From Aminobacter carboxidus (GTDB taxonomy: Bacteria; Pseudomonadota; Alphaproteobacteria; Rhizobiales; Rhizobiaceae): DNA of 64,000 nucleotides. Under the pieces are notes generated by a model. The model had not been told where the DNA came from and did not search any database. It saw only the letters and a program-made list of their open reading frames with translations. This document shows, piece by piece, positions 51,747 through 59,165 of this stretch (the first letter of the stretch is position 1; each line of letters starts with the position of its first letter). A program made the translations under genes and the position numbers. Location: contig NZ_JACZEP010000006.1 in NCBI RefSeq assembly GCF_014863355.1, forward strand, positions 62,001-126,000, given 5' to 3'.

Positions 51747-53201
51747 TCATGCCCCAAGATAGATGCTCTTGATGCGGCTGTAGAAATCCATGACGTTGGC
51801 GCCGCCCTGCTCCTTCGCCGCCTGGTTGCTCGAATGCTTGAAGCCGCCAAAGGGCGCGTTGAGCGACACACCCGTGGTCGGGCTGTTGACCTTGACGATG
51901 CCGTGCTGGGTTTCTCGGGCGAAGCGCAAAACCGACGCCAGGTCACCGGTGACGAGCGAAACGGCAAGGCCGTATTCGGTGTCGTCGGCGAGCCTTATCG
52001 CCTCGTCGAGGCTGTCGATCGGGCGGATGGCGACCACCGGCCCGAAGATTTCCTCGCGCCACAGGCGGCTGTTTTCGGGCAGGTCGGAAACAACCGCCGG
52101 GCGGACGAAACAGCCATGCGCCAGCGCCGGATCGGTCTCAGGCAGCGCATCGCCGCCGACGACCCGGCCGCCTTCGTCGCGGGCGATGCCGACATAGGAG
52201 CGCACCTTGTCATATTGCGCGCGCGTGGCAAGCGGCCCCATCTGCACGCCCTCGGCAGTGCCGGGGCCGACCTTGATGGCGGCGGCGGATTTCTCCAGCC
52301 GCGCCACCAATTCGGCATAAAGCGGGCGAGCCACCAGCACGCGGCTGGTGCCGGTGCAGGCTTGGCCGGTGAGGCCGAAGGCGCCGCGCTCGATGGTGGC
52401 AACCGCCTTGTCGATGCTGGCATCGGCGAGCACGACGGTGGCGTTCTTGCCGCCCATTTCGAGCTGGACGCGGGTGTCGGTGGAAAGCGACGCCGCGATC
52501 TGCTTGCCGACGGCATAGGAGCCGGTGAAGGTCAGCGCGTCGACGCCGGCCTGGGCAGTGATCGCCTGGCCGACCTTGGCGCCCTTGCCCTGGACGAGCG
52601 CGACAAGCTTCGGCGGCAGGCCGGCATCAAGCAGCACCTCGACCAGGCGTTGGCCCATCAAGGGCGTGATTTCGGAGGGCTTGAAGACGACGCCGTTGCC
52701 GGCGGCAAGCGCGGGCCCGAGCTTTCGCGCGGCCATCGACAGCGGGAAATTCCACGGCGTGATGACGGCGACAACGCCGACCGGCTGGCGCAGCGACAGC
52801 ACCAGCTGGGCGGCCTCGCTCGGATACGTCTCGCCGTTGAGGCGTAGTGCTTCGCCGGCATAAAGGCGGAAGTTGGCAGCGATGCGTCTGGCTTCGTTGC
52901 GCGCTTCGTTGAGCGTCTTGCCTTCCTCGCGGGTCAGCTCCGCCGCGATCGCGTCGGCGCGCTGCGACATCAGGTCGGCGGCACGAAACAGCACGTCGGC
53001 GCGCACCTCGGGCGACTGCGCCGCCCAGGCCGGCCAGGCGGACGCAACCGACGCCACTGCCGCGGCGACATCGGCGGCATCGGAGTCGGGGAACAGCCCG
53101 ATCAGGTCGCGCTCGTCGGCGGGATTGCGGTCCTCGAAGGTGGCGCCGCCGCGCGCCGGCTGCCATTCGCCGGCGATGTAGTTGAGATGTCGCTCTGTCA
53201 T
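51747..53201 (-). CDS. NAD(P)-dependent aldehyde dehydrogenase (semialdehyde type)
   Basis: The 484-residue soluble enzyme has VVAVITPWNFPLSMAARKLG, the catalytic Glu in QLEMGGKNATVVL, the catalytic Cys in GLTGQACTGTSRVLVARP and EEIFGPVVAIRPID. The GQACTG motif and PGTAEGVQMGP block are like alpha-ketoglutarate semialdehyde and succinate semialdehyde dehydrogenases. It should oxidise an aldehyde made by upstream steps. ATG 53201 has GGA upstream. It follows ferredoxin 1 by 31 bp in the HDO-2 operon. Confidence 0.9.
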   Translation of the reverse strand: MTERHLNYIAGEWQPARGGATFEDRNPADERDLIGLFPDSDAADVAAAVASVASAWPAWAAQSPEVRADVLFRAADLMSQRADAIAAELTREEGKTLNEARNEARRIAANFRLYAGEALRLNGETYPSEAAQLVLSLRQPVGVVAVITPWNFPLSMAARKLGPALAAGNGVVFKPSEITPLMGQRLVEVLLDAGLPPKLVALVQGKGAKVGQAITAQAGVDALTFTGSYAVGKQIAASLSTDTRVQLEMGGKNATVVLADASIDKAVATIERGAFGLTGQACTGTSRVLVARPLYAELVARLEKSAAAIKVGPGTAEGVQMGPLATRAQYDKVRSYVGIARDEGGRVVGGDALPETDPALAHGCFVRPAVVSDLPENSRLWREEIFGPVVAIRPIDSLDEAIRLADDTEYGLAVSLVTGDLASVLRFARETQHGIVKVNSPTTGVSLNAPFGGFKHSSNQAAKEQGGANVMDFYSRIKSIYLGA

Positions 53202-53232
53202 CGGTCCGTTCTGCTTGTTGGAGGCCCCCGCC

Positions 53233-53526
53233 TCAGCGTGCCTTGGGAACCCACGAGACGCTGATGTCACCGAGCACGAAGGTCTGGCAGGCCATGCGGA
53301 AGCCGGCGGCAAGATCGTCAGGCGTCAGGTGGTTGCGTTCCTTGGGCTTGACCGCATCGGTGTTTTCGATCCCGGTCTCTATCCGGCACTTGCAGGTGCC
53401 GCACAGCCCACCGCCACATTTGAACGGGATGCCGCCCTTCTCCCGCAGCGACACGCGCAGCAGATTGCTGTTGTCGGGCGCGGTCGCCTGCTTGCCATCA
53501 TTGGTGATGAAGGTGATCGTGATCAT
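53233..53526 (-). CDS. 2Fe-2S ferredoxin 1 (plant-type)
   Basis: The 97-residue protein has a beta-grasp ferredoxin fold with the cluster motif CGGGLCGTC (Cys37, Cys42, Cys45) and the fourth ligand Cys80 in FRMACQTFVLGD. It has no adrenodoxin-like or reductase domain, so it shuttles single electrons between a reductase and an oxygenase. It lies in the same operon as HDO-2, between the unknown 99-residue protein and the aldehyde dehydrogenase. Confidence 0.92.
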   Translation of the reverse strand: MITITFITNDGKQATAPDNSNLLRVSLREKGGIPFKCGGGLCGTCKCRIETGIENTDAVKPKERNHLTPDDLAAGFRMACQTFVLGDISVSWVPKAR

Positions 53527-53580
53527 CGGCGCATTCGGGGCGTGGGAGCTGCTGGAAGGATTGGCGGCCAGACGAGGCCG

Positions 53581-53880
53581 TCAGACGCGCTTGAGCTGGA
53601 TGTCCATGCTGCCGTAGGTGGTCAGCGTCTTGAGCTCGTGACGGGCGTCCTCGACCGAATCGAACTTCTCAAACAGCTTGCAAGGCACGTTGTTTTCGAT
53701 CTGCGGCGGCTCGTCCTCGACGATGCGGATGCGGGTCTGCGTCTGGTCGGTGAGCTTCGCGATGGTGAAGCTCGCGCGCTTGCGGCCGTAGAAGATGTAG
53801 TCGTAGGTCTCGACCGGCTGCACGCCGGGGCTCATCTCGGTCCGGAACTCGCCCGGCTTGGTCGTCAGAACCACATACAT
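53581..53880 (-). CDS. Unknown 99-residue protein between the two ferredoxin genes
   Basis: I do not recognise this protein. It is soluble, with no signal peptide, and reads MYVVLTTKPGEFRTEM..., VQPVETYDYIFYGRKRAS, ASFTIAKLTDQTQTRIRIVED, then a helical part FEKFDSVEDARHELKTLTTYG and MDIQLKRV. Alternating strand residues suggest a mixed beta/alpha fold. GAGGTG lies upstream of ATG 53880. Its position between two ferredoxin genes in an HDO operon makes it a possible regulatory or coupling subunit of the oxygenase, like the small effector proteins of diiron monooxygenases, though nothing in its sequence proves this. Confidence 0.75.
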   Translation of the reverse strand: MYVVLTTKPGEFRTEMSPGVQPVETYDYIFYGRKRASFTIAKLTDQTQTRIRIVEDEPPQIENNVPCKLFEKFDSVEDARHELKTLTTYGSMDIQLKRV

Positions 53881-53990
53881 TTGTCCACCTCATGCTGATT
53901 GCTGTTCGCAGCGCCGGGCCGCGCATGAGCGCCGCCGGCCGCCATGTTCCGATTTGCCGCGCCGGAGCGGCGCGGCGGGACGCCTGGCCG

Positions 53991-54299
53991 CTAGGCCTGC
54001 TCCGTCACCTTTTCCTGGCGAAGCTCGATGTCGTTCTTGATCCACAGCTGGCAGACGAGGCGGAAGCCCTCATCGATCTTGTCACCGAGCTGCTTCTTTT
54101 CTTTCCAGTTGGGCGGCGGCAGATGCTCCGCGCCGGCCAGGATGCGGCTGGCGCAGGTGCCGCATTTTCCCATGCCGCATTTGTAGGCCAGGTGCGGATA
54201 GGGAAACTGCTTGATGCCGGCCCGGACGACGAGGTTGGTGTCCTCCTTGACCTCGCCGCTATAGGCTTCGCCCTTGCTGTGGATCACGACTGTCGGCAT
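53991..54299 (-). CDS. 2Fe-2S ferredoxin 2 (plant-type)
   Basis: The 102-residue ferredoxin carries CGMGKCGTC (Cys41, Cys46, Cys49) and Cys83 in FRLVCQLWIKND. It differs strongly from ferredoxin 1 outside the cluster loop, with a basic C-terminus and the PPPNWKEKKQLGD segment. Nine bases separate it from the HDO-2 stop, so it is probably the direct partner of HDO-2. About 110 bp without a gene lie between it and the 99-residue protein. Confidence 0.9.
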   Translation of the reverse strand: MPTVVIHSKGEAYSGEVKEDTNLVVRAGIKQFPYPHLAYKCGMGKCGTCASRILAGAEHLPPPNWKEKKQLGDKIDEGFRLVCQLWIKNDIELRQEKVTEQA

Positions 54300-54308
54300 G
54301 CGCGTAAC

Positions 54309-55067
54309 TCAGACGCCGCCGATGCCGGCGAGCTCCGGCTCCATCGGCGCCACCCGCCCAAGCTTCACGTCGCCGGCGACATAGTCGTTGTAGAGTGCCG
54401 TGGTGTAGAGCAGGCGCATCTGCGCTCCGACCTCGCAGATCTTGAGGCAGCGCTGCTGCATCTCGACGGTGCGCGCATGTTCCAGCACGATCTGGTAGCC
54501 GCGCTCGCCATGGATTTCGTCGGAAACGATATGCAGGTCGAAGAACTCGACCTCCTCGTCGGTGAAGCCGTAGCTGTCGCGCAATGTCGGCGTCTGCTTG
54601 CGGTAGATCGACGGCACCTGGGATTCGAGCCCGACGACGAGGCCGGCGACGGCGACGATCGGGTCCTCGCGCATCGCCACCGCATAGCACCAGCTCTGCA
54701 GGCCGCGCGTTGTCGGCGACATGTTCTCCTGATCGGTCATGCGCGCTCTGGACGTGCCGCATGCCTCGCCGAAGCGGATCAGCAGGTCGGTGTGGCGGTC
54801 GCCGCCAATCTCTTCCTCATACATGTTGGCGAGCAGGAAATCCTTGGCCTCGACATACTGCTCGGGCATGCGGGCGTAGATGTAGCCGAGGTAATCGGCG
54901 AACGGCCCGACATAATGATAGTGGTTCTCGGCCCAGCGCGAGAGATGGTCGCGGCTGAGCTTGCCGCTCGCCCAGGCCAGGCTGAAGGGCGACTTGTTGG
55001 CGCTCTTGCCCTTGATGGCATCTTCCAGCGCGGTGCGAAATTCGTCCGGGTTCATCGCAACAGTCAT
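54309..55067 (-). CDS. Haem-oxygenase-like diiron oxidase/oxygenase, paralogue 2 (HDO-2)
   Basis: The 252-residue protein is nearly the same as HDO-1: all six predicted iron ligands (Glu85, His92, Glu148, His179, Asp183, His186) and their surroundings are kept, and differences cluster at residues 105-115 and in the last 20 residues, where this copy ends GDVKLGRVAPMEPELAGIGGV. AGGGGA lies before ATG 55067. It begins the operon running to 50079 and has its own operator at the same distance from the start as HDO-1. Confidence 0.85.
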   Translation of the reverse strand: MTVAMNPDEFRTALEDAIKGKSANKSPFSLAWASGKLSRDHLSRWAENHYHYVGPFADYLGYIYARMPEQYVEAKDFLLANMYEEEIGGDRHTDLLIRFGEACGTSRARMTDQENMSPTTRGLQSWCYAVAMREDPIVAVAGLVVGLESQVPSIYRKQTPTLRDSYGFTDEEVEFFDLHIVSDEIHGERGYQIVLEHARTVEMQQRCLKICEVGAQMRLLYTTALYNDYVAGDVKLGRVAPMEPELAGIGGV

Positions 55068-55095
55068 TCGGTATCCCCTGTCGATTCTCAAACTT

Positions 55096-55120
55096 AATTT
55101 AGAATACTGTATACCAAATT
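55096..55120. promoter_or_regulatory. GntR operator before HDO-2
   Basis: AATTT, then AG, AATACTGTATA and CCAAATT reproduce the centre and inner arms of the HDO-1 site; the outer arms are weaker. It starts 29 bp upstream of the HDO-2 ATG, the same place as in the HDO-1 promoter. Confidence 0.7.
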
Positions 55121-55176
55121 GACATCAGCGCAAGCCGCATTCTAGTGTTGCGACTGAAGCCGACAGCTCCGCTGCG

Positions 55177-55187
55177 CATACAGTATG
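55177..55187. promoter_or_regulatory. GntR operator candidate before the HpxW-like gene
   Basis: CATACAGTATG is a perfect 11-bp palindrome whose centre ATACAGTAT is the core of the HDO sites in the other orientation. It lies 49 bp before the HpxW-like start, so the divergent intergenic region carries one site for each direction. Confidence 0.6.
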
Positions 55188-55235
55188 TTGCGTCGGCGAT
55201 GATCAGGCGCCAAAGTCAGGGCTCGGGAGACAGCA

Positions 55236-56708
55236 ATGGACAGCTCCAAAACAGATGCCGGCATCGGCGTCCGCAGCACGACCGCAATGGTGGCGACCGG
55301 CCATCCGCTGGCGGCACGCGCGGCCCGCGACATGCTGGCGGCGGGCGGTTCCGCCATCGACGCGGCGATTACGGCCGACGCCATTCTCGGCGTCGTCGAG
55401 CCAATGGCGACGGGGATCGGCGGCGACCTGCTGGCGATGCTGGTCGAGCCGGATGGCCACGCCATCAGCTACAACGGCACCGGGCGCTCGCCGGCCGCAC
55501 TCTCTACCGAGGTGATCGGGAAGCTGCCGCACCAGCGCATCCCCGAACGGCACGCCTTGTCGGTCACCGTGCCCGGCGCTGTGCGCGGCTGGTTCGACCT
55601 GCACGCCCGCTACGGCCGCCTGCCGTTTCAGCAATTGCTGGCTCCGGCCATCGCCCTCGCCACTGACGGCTTTGCCGTCCTGCCTATAACCGCCCGTGAA
55701 TGGGCGGTGTTCGAGCCGGTGATCAAGCGCGACCCGGCCTGCGCCAAGCTCTACCGCGCCGGCAAAACGCCATTGCAGGGCGAGCGCTTTGCCAATCCCG
55801 AGCTTGCGGCGATGCTGCGGGCCATCGCAGCCGACGGGCCCGACGCCTTCTATCACGGCGCCCCGGCCCAGCAGGCGGCAGCGGCGAACCAGGCCCAGGG
55901 TGGCGTGCTTTCGGCGCAGGACTTTGCGGCCCATCGCGGCGATTTCGTGCTGCCGATCGAACGAAAATTCCGCGACTTGACCGTGCTCGAATGCCCGCCC
56001 AACACGCATGGTGTCGCCGTGCTCGATGCACTGGAGGAACTCGATGCGCTGGCGCTCGATCGCGACGATCCGGCGACCACGCTGGTCATGGTCGAAGCCG
56101 TCGGCCGCGCCATGGCGCAAGCCAAAAGGACCGTCGCCGATCCCGCCGGCAACACGGTCTGCACCGTGGTCGTCGACAGTGACGGCCTCGCCGTGACGCT
56201 GATGAGCAGCATCTTCAAGCGCTTCGGCTCCGGTATCGCCGTGCCCGGCTGCGGCTTCGTGCTGCAGAACCGTGGCAGCGGATTTTCCGAGCCCGGCCAC
56301 GTCAATGGACCGGCACCAGCCAAGCGGCCCTATCACACTGTCGTGCCGGCTGCGGCGCTGAAGGACGGCCGCTTCCATGCCGGATTCGGTGTCGTCGGCG
56401 GCGCGATGCAGCCGCAAGGCCATGTCCAGCTTCTGGTCCGCCTCGCCGCCTGGGGCGAAAGACTGCAGGCGGCCATCGACGCGCCACGCTGGCGCCTGGA
56501 GGGCGACAACGCGCTGGCGATCGAGCCCGGCACGCCGGATGCAATCGTCAGGACGTTGCGTGATGCCGGCTACACCGATCCGGAAGGTGCTGGCGAACTG
56601 GCCGGCCGCAGCGACTTCGGCGGCGCGCAATTCGTTGTGCGCGACGACGACGGCAGCCTGCTCGGCGGCTCGGACAGGCGCAAGGACGGCCTGGCCCTAG
56701 GCGCCTGA
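55236..56708 (+). CDS. Gamma-glutamyltransferase family protein, HpxW-like
   Basis: The 490-residue Ntn-hydrolase has VATGHPLAARAARDMLAAGG and the substrate region GIGGDLLAML, then the autoprocessing site before Thr307 in AGNTVCTVVVDSDGLAV, followed by SSIFKRFGSGIAVPGCGF and LQNRGSGFS. This GNTV/FGSG pattern is the HpxW branch (oxamate amidohydrolase), not the classical GTTH type. No signal peptide is visible, so it should act in the cytoplasm on an amide. It is followed by an SDR gene in the same direction. Confidence 0.85.
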   Translation: MDSSKTDAGIGVRSTTAMVATGHPLAARAARDMLAAGGSAIDAAITADAILGVVEPMATGIGGDLLAMLVEPDGHAISYNGTGRSPAALSTEVIGKLPHQRIPERHALSVTVPGAVRGWFDLHARYGRLPFQQLLAPAIALATDGFAVLPITAREWAVFEPVIKRDPACAKLYRAGKTPLQGERFANPELAAMLRAIAADGPDAFYHGAPAQQAAAANQAQGGVLSAQDFAAHRGDFVLPIERKFRDLTVLECPPNTHGVAVLDALEELDALALDRDDPATTLVMVEAVGRAMAQAKRTVADPAGNTVCTVVVDSDGLAVTLMSSIFKRFGSGIAVPGCGFVLQNRGSGFSEPGHVNGPAPAKRPYHTVVPAAALKDGRFHAGFGVVGGAMQPQGHVQLLVRLAAWGERLQAAIDAPRWRLEGDNALAIEPGTPDAIVRTLRDAGYTDPEGAGELAGRSDFGGAQFVVRDDDGSLLGGSDRRKDGLALGA

Positions 56709-56754
56709 ACCCGTCACCTGCAAACATCGATCTCAATCACTCGGGGACAAGAAC

Positions 56755-57519
56755 TTGACCAACTCATTCGATCGCATCGTGCTCATCACCGGCGCTGGCA
56801 GCGGCATCGGCGCCGAAACGGCGCGCCGGCTGGCCACACCTGGAACGGCGCTCGTGCTGCACACGCGCAAGAACGCCGACGGGTTGAAGGCCGTCGCCGA
56901 GACCTGCCAGGCATCGGGGGCAGCGATCGAGATCGTGCTCGGCGACCTCGCTGATCCTGCCGTGCCCGCCGCAATGGTCGCCGCCGCGCGCGCCCGGTTC
57001 GGCCGGGTCGACCAGATCGTCTCCAACGCCGCCCAGGCGACACGCTCGACGCTCGGCGAGGTCAGGCCGGAAGATCTCGCCCAGGCGTTCGAGACGATGC
57101 CGACGGCGCTGCTGCGCCTTGTCGATGCAGCACTTGCCGACCTTGTCGCATCGAGTTGCGGACGCGTGGTGGTGGTGAGTTCCTTCGTCGCTCACATCTT
57201 CGGCACCGCCGACATCCACTTTCCGGCAACGTCGGCGGCCAAGGGGGCGCTCGAGGCACTGGCAAAGTCGATGGCGGTTCAGCTCGCGCCAAAGGGGGTA
57301 ACGGTCAATTGCGTCGTTCCGGGTTTCACCCGCAAGGACCCGACCGGTCATTTCGCCGCGACGACCTCGGCGCTGGAAAAGGCCGTCGCCGTCACGCCCA
57401 CGGGGCGGCTGACCGAGCCGGCTGACGTGGCAGCGGCGATCCTGTTTTTGCTGTCGCGCGACGCCAGGCAGATCACCGGCCAGTCGCTGCATGTCGACGG
57501 CGGCCTGACGCTGCCGTGA
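56755..57519 (+). CDS. Short-chain dehydrogenase/reductase family protein lacking the catalytic Tyr
   Basis: The 254-residue protein has the SDR nucleotide site LITGAGSGIGAETARRL, the NAA-type strand IVSNAAQAT and the C-terminal GQSLHVDGGLTLP. The YxxxK position reads TSAAK (Thr159 and Lys163), so the catalytic Tyr is replaced by Thr. The substrate loop ATSAAKGALEALAKSMAV is otherwise ordinary. It starts at TTG 56755 with GGGGA upstream. It may not be an active reductase, or uses another acid. It follows the HpxW-like gene by 46 bp. Confidence 0.82.
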   Translation: MTNSFDRIVLITGAGSGIGAETARRLATPGTALVLHTRKNADGLKAVAETCQASGAAIEIVLGDLADPAVPAAMVAAARARFGRVDQIVSNAAQATRSTLGEVRPEDLAQAFETMPTALLRLVDAALADLVASSCGRVVVVSSFVAHIFGTADIHFPATSAAKGALEALAKSMAVQLAPKGVTVNCVVPGFTRKDPTGHFAATTSALEKAVAVTPTGRLTEPADVAAAILFLLSRDARQITGQSLHVDGGLTLP

Positions 57520-57543
57520 CGGGCATGTGCCGCCTCGAGCCTG

Positions 57544-57636
57544 CTCCATTCCGATTGCATCGAAATGGAGCTTTAGCTTTCTTGCTGGAGCATGATCTTG
57601 TCCGAAAAGCGGTTCCCACTTTTCGGGATCATGCTC
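57544..57636. repeat. Rhizobial palindromic element (RIME-like) at the end of two convergent genes
   Basis: CTCCATT/AATGGAG arms (57544-57570) are followed by GAGCATGATC (57588) pairing with GATCATGCTC (57627), with CGAAAAG/CTTTTCG inside. This is a typical rhizobial mosaic element. It ends on the DAO stop codon and fills the gap between the convergent SDR and DAO genes. Confidence 0.75.
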
Positions 57637-58895
57637 TAGCCGCCGAACCGTGCCGGAGCGAAGGCGGCAATCGGCACCGGCGGCCGCTCGCCCTGGATCA
57701 GGCCGGCGACGACGGCACCTGTCATCGGGCCGTTGGCGAAACCGATATGGCCATGGCCAAAGGCAAAGATCAGGCGCGGATGGCGGGCGGCACGGCCGAT
57801 CACCGGCAGGCCATCGGGCGTCGACGGCCGGCTGCCGAACCAGGGTTTTTCCTCTACCGGCGTGGTGAAGCGCAGCGTCTGGCGCGCATCGGGCTCGACC
57901 GCCTCGATCTGCGCGGTGTTGGCCGGATCGTCCGGCCGTGCCAGCTCGACACCGGAGAGCAGGCGCACCTTGCCGTTCATTGGCGACAGCACGTAGCCAC
58001 CGGCGGCGTCATAAACCGGGCGGCGCAGTTCGACGCCGTCGGCAAGGGTGAAATGACGATGGTAGCCACGCTCGGCGGCAAGCGGAAAGCGATAGCCGAG
58101 CGGCCTCGCCAGTGCTGCCGAATGGGCGCCGGCGGCGAGCACGACATGGCGGCCTTCGATCCTGCGGCCAGCCACCATGAACGCCATGGTCTCGCCGGCA
58201 TCAAGGATGACGTCGGCCTTGCCGGTGATGAAGTCCGCGCCCCGACCTTTGGCGGCAAGACGATAGAGCTCGACCAGTTCGCCCGGGCTTTCGACCGAAC
58301 CGGTGTCGGGAAAGAAGATGCCGTTGGTGAAGCGGTGGGCGAGGTGCGGCTCGAGCTGGCGGACCTCGTCTTCGCCGAGGCAATCGATGCGGACGCCGTT
58401 TTCCGCCAGTACCTCGCGTTCCAGCGCACTGCCGGCGAAGGTTTGCTGGCTACGGTAGAGCCTAAGCCAGCCATTGCGCTTGATCAGTTGCCGGCCGCCG
58501 ACAAGATCGGCCATGGCGACATGACGATCGAAAGCCTCGGCGACCATCGGGTTGAGTGCCGCCGCCGCGCGGCGCCAGGCGCCCTCCTCGGCAGCGATCA
58601 CGAAACGTGTCAGCCAGGGCAGCATGAAGGGCAGCGAACTCAGACACGCTCGCACCGCAATGTCGCGGCCGAGCGCATAACGCGGCAGGCGCGAACGGAC
58701 GCCGGGTGCCGCCATCGGAAAGATCGAACCGCGGCTGAGCACACCGGCATTGCCGTAGGAGGCTCGGGCCTCGGCGACATCAGGGTCGATGACAGCGACG
58801 GAAAGGCCACGCGACTGTGCTTCGAGCGCGACCGACAATCCGACGATGCCGCCGCCGACAACGACCACGTCGAACGGCCTTTCATTCTGCTTCAC
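57636..58895 (-). CDS. FAD-dependent amine/amino-acid oxidoreductase (DAO family, DadA-like)
   Basis: The 419-residue flavoenzyme has the FAD site VVVVGGGIVGLSVALEAQSRG, GNAGVLSRGS and the C-terminal RPSTPDGLPVIGRA plus FGHGHIGFANGPM, like DadA and other D-amino-acid or amine dehydrogenases. It oxidises an amine to an imine and passes electrons onward. The start is probably GTG 58895, directly before the domain. It is divergent from the coupled small-protein/amidase genes, with an operator-like site between. Confidence 0.85.
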   Translation of the reverse strand: MKQNERPFDVVVVGGGIVGLSVALEAQSRGLSVAVIDPDVAEARASYGNAGVLSRGSIFPMAAPGVRSRLPRYALGRDIAVRACLSSLPFMLPWLTRFVIAAEEGAWRRAAAALNPMVAEAFDRHVAMADLVGGRQLIKRNGWLRLYRSQQTFAGSALEREVLAENGVRIDCLGEDEVRQLEPHLAHRFTNGIFFPDTGSVESPGELVELYRLAAKGRGADFITGKADVILDAGETMAFMVAGRRIEGRHVVLAAGAHSAALARPLGYRFPLAAERGYHRHFTLADGVELRRPVYDAAGGYVLSPMNGKVRLLSGVELARPDDPANTAQIEAVEPDARQTLRFTTPVEEKPWFGSRPSTPDGLPVIGRAARHPRLIFAFGHGHIGFANGPMTGAVVAGLIQGERPPVPIAAFAPARFGG

Positions 58896-58956
58896 GCTGC
58901 CCACCCGATGCCCCGGTCGGTTCCAGTTCCAACTGGTGCCAACAATGCATAACAGA

Positions 58957-58966
58957 CGTATACTGA
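58957..58966. promoter_or_regulatory. Weak GntR operator candidate in the DAO/amidase intergenic region
   Basis: CGTATACTGA shares GTATAC and ATACTG with the HDO operator core, 61 bp from the DAO start and 32 bp from the small-protein start. The match is partial (six of nine core bases), so this site is only suggestive. Confidence 0.35.
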
Positions 58967-58997
58967 TCAATTCCATTCTCTCAATCCCGGACAAAAC

Positions 58998-59165
58998 ATG
59001 CGCGACATAACCCCGCCTGCTCCCGACCTTCGCGAGATAGCGCTGCCGCCCGAGGCAAGCGCTGCCGAAGCCGCCGATTTCGCGCGCGGCATTTCGGTGC
59101 TCGAACGGCTGGCCAGACGCGTCGCTGAATTGGCCCGCACGCAGGACCGGGAGGACAAGCTGTGA
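58998..59165 (+). CDS. Small AtzG/HpxX-like protein coupled to the amidase
   Basis: The 55-residue protein reads MRDITPPAPDLREIALPPEA, then a helix with AADFARGISVLERLARRVAELA. Its TGA overlaps the GTG start of the amidase (TGTGA), so the two are translated together. In hpx and atz loci a small DUF4089-type subunit stabilises the neighbouring amidase; the position, size and helix fit that role, although the sequence match is weak. ATG 58998 has no strong ribosome site. Confidence 0.6.
   Translation: MRDITPPAPDLREIALPPEASAAEAADFARGISVLERLARRVAELARTQDREDKL

Noticed and set aside
53892-55097. A 401-codon plus-strand frame opposite ferredoxin 2 and HDO-2
   Set aside because: It covers two conserved genes on the minus strand and shows only the complement of their codon bias.
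55096-55187. Considered as an IS or attachment-site boundary because of duplicated sequence near HDO-2
   Set aside because: The similarity to 47090 is limited to the operator and the HDO gene; no transposase, target repeat or integrase is present.
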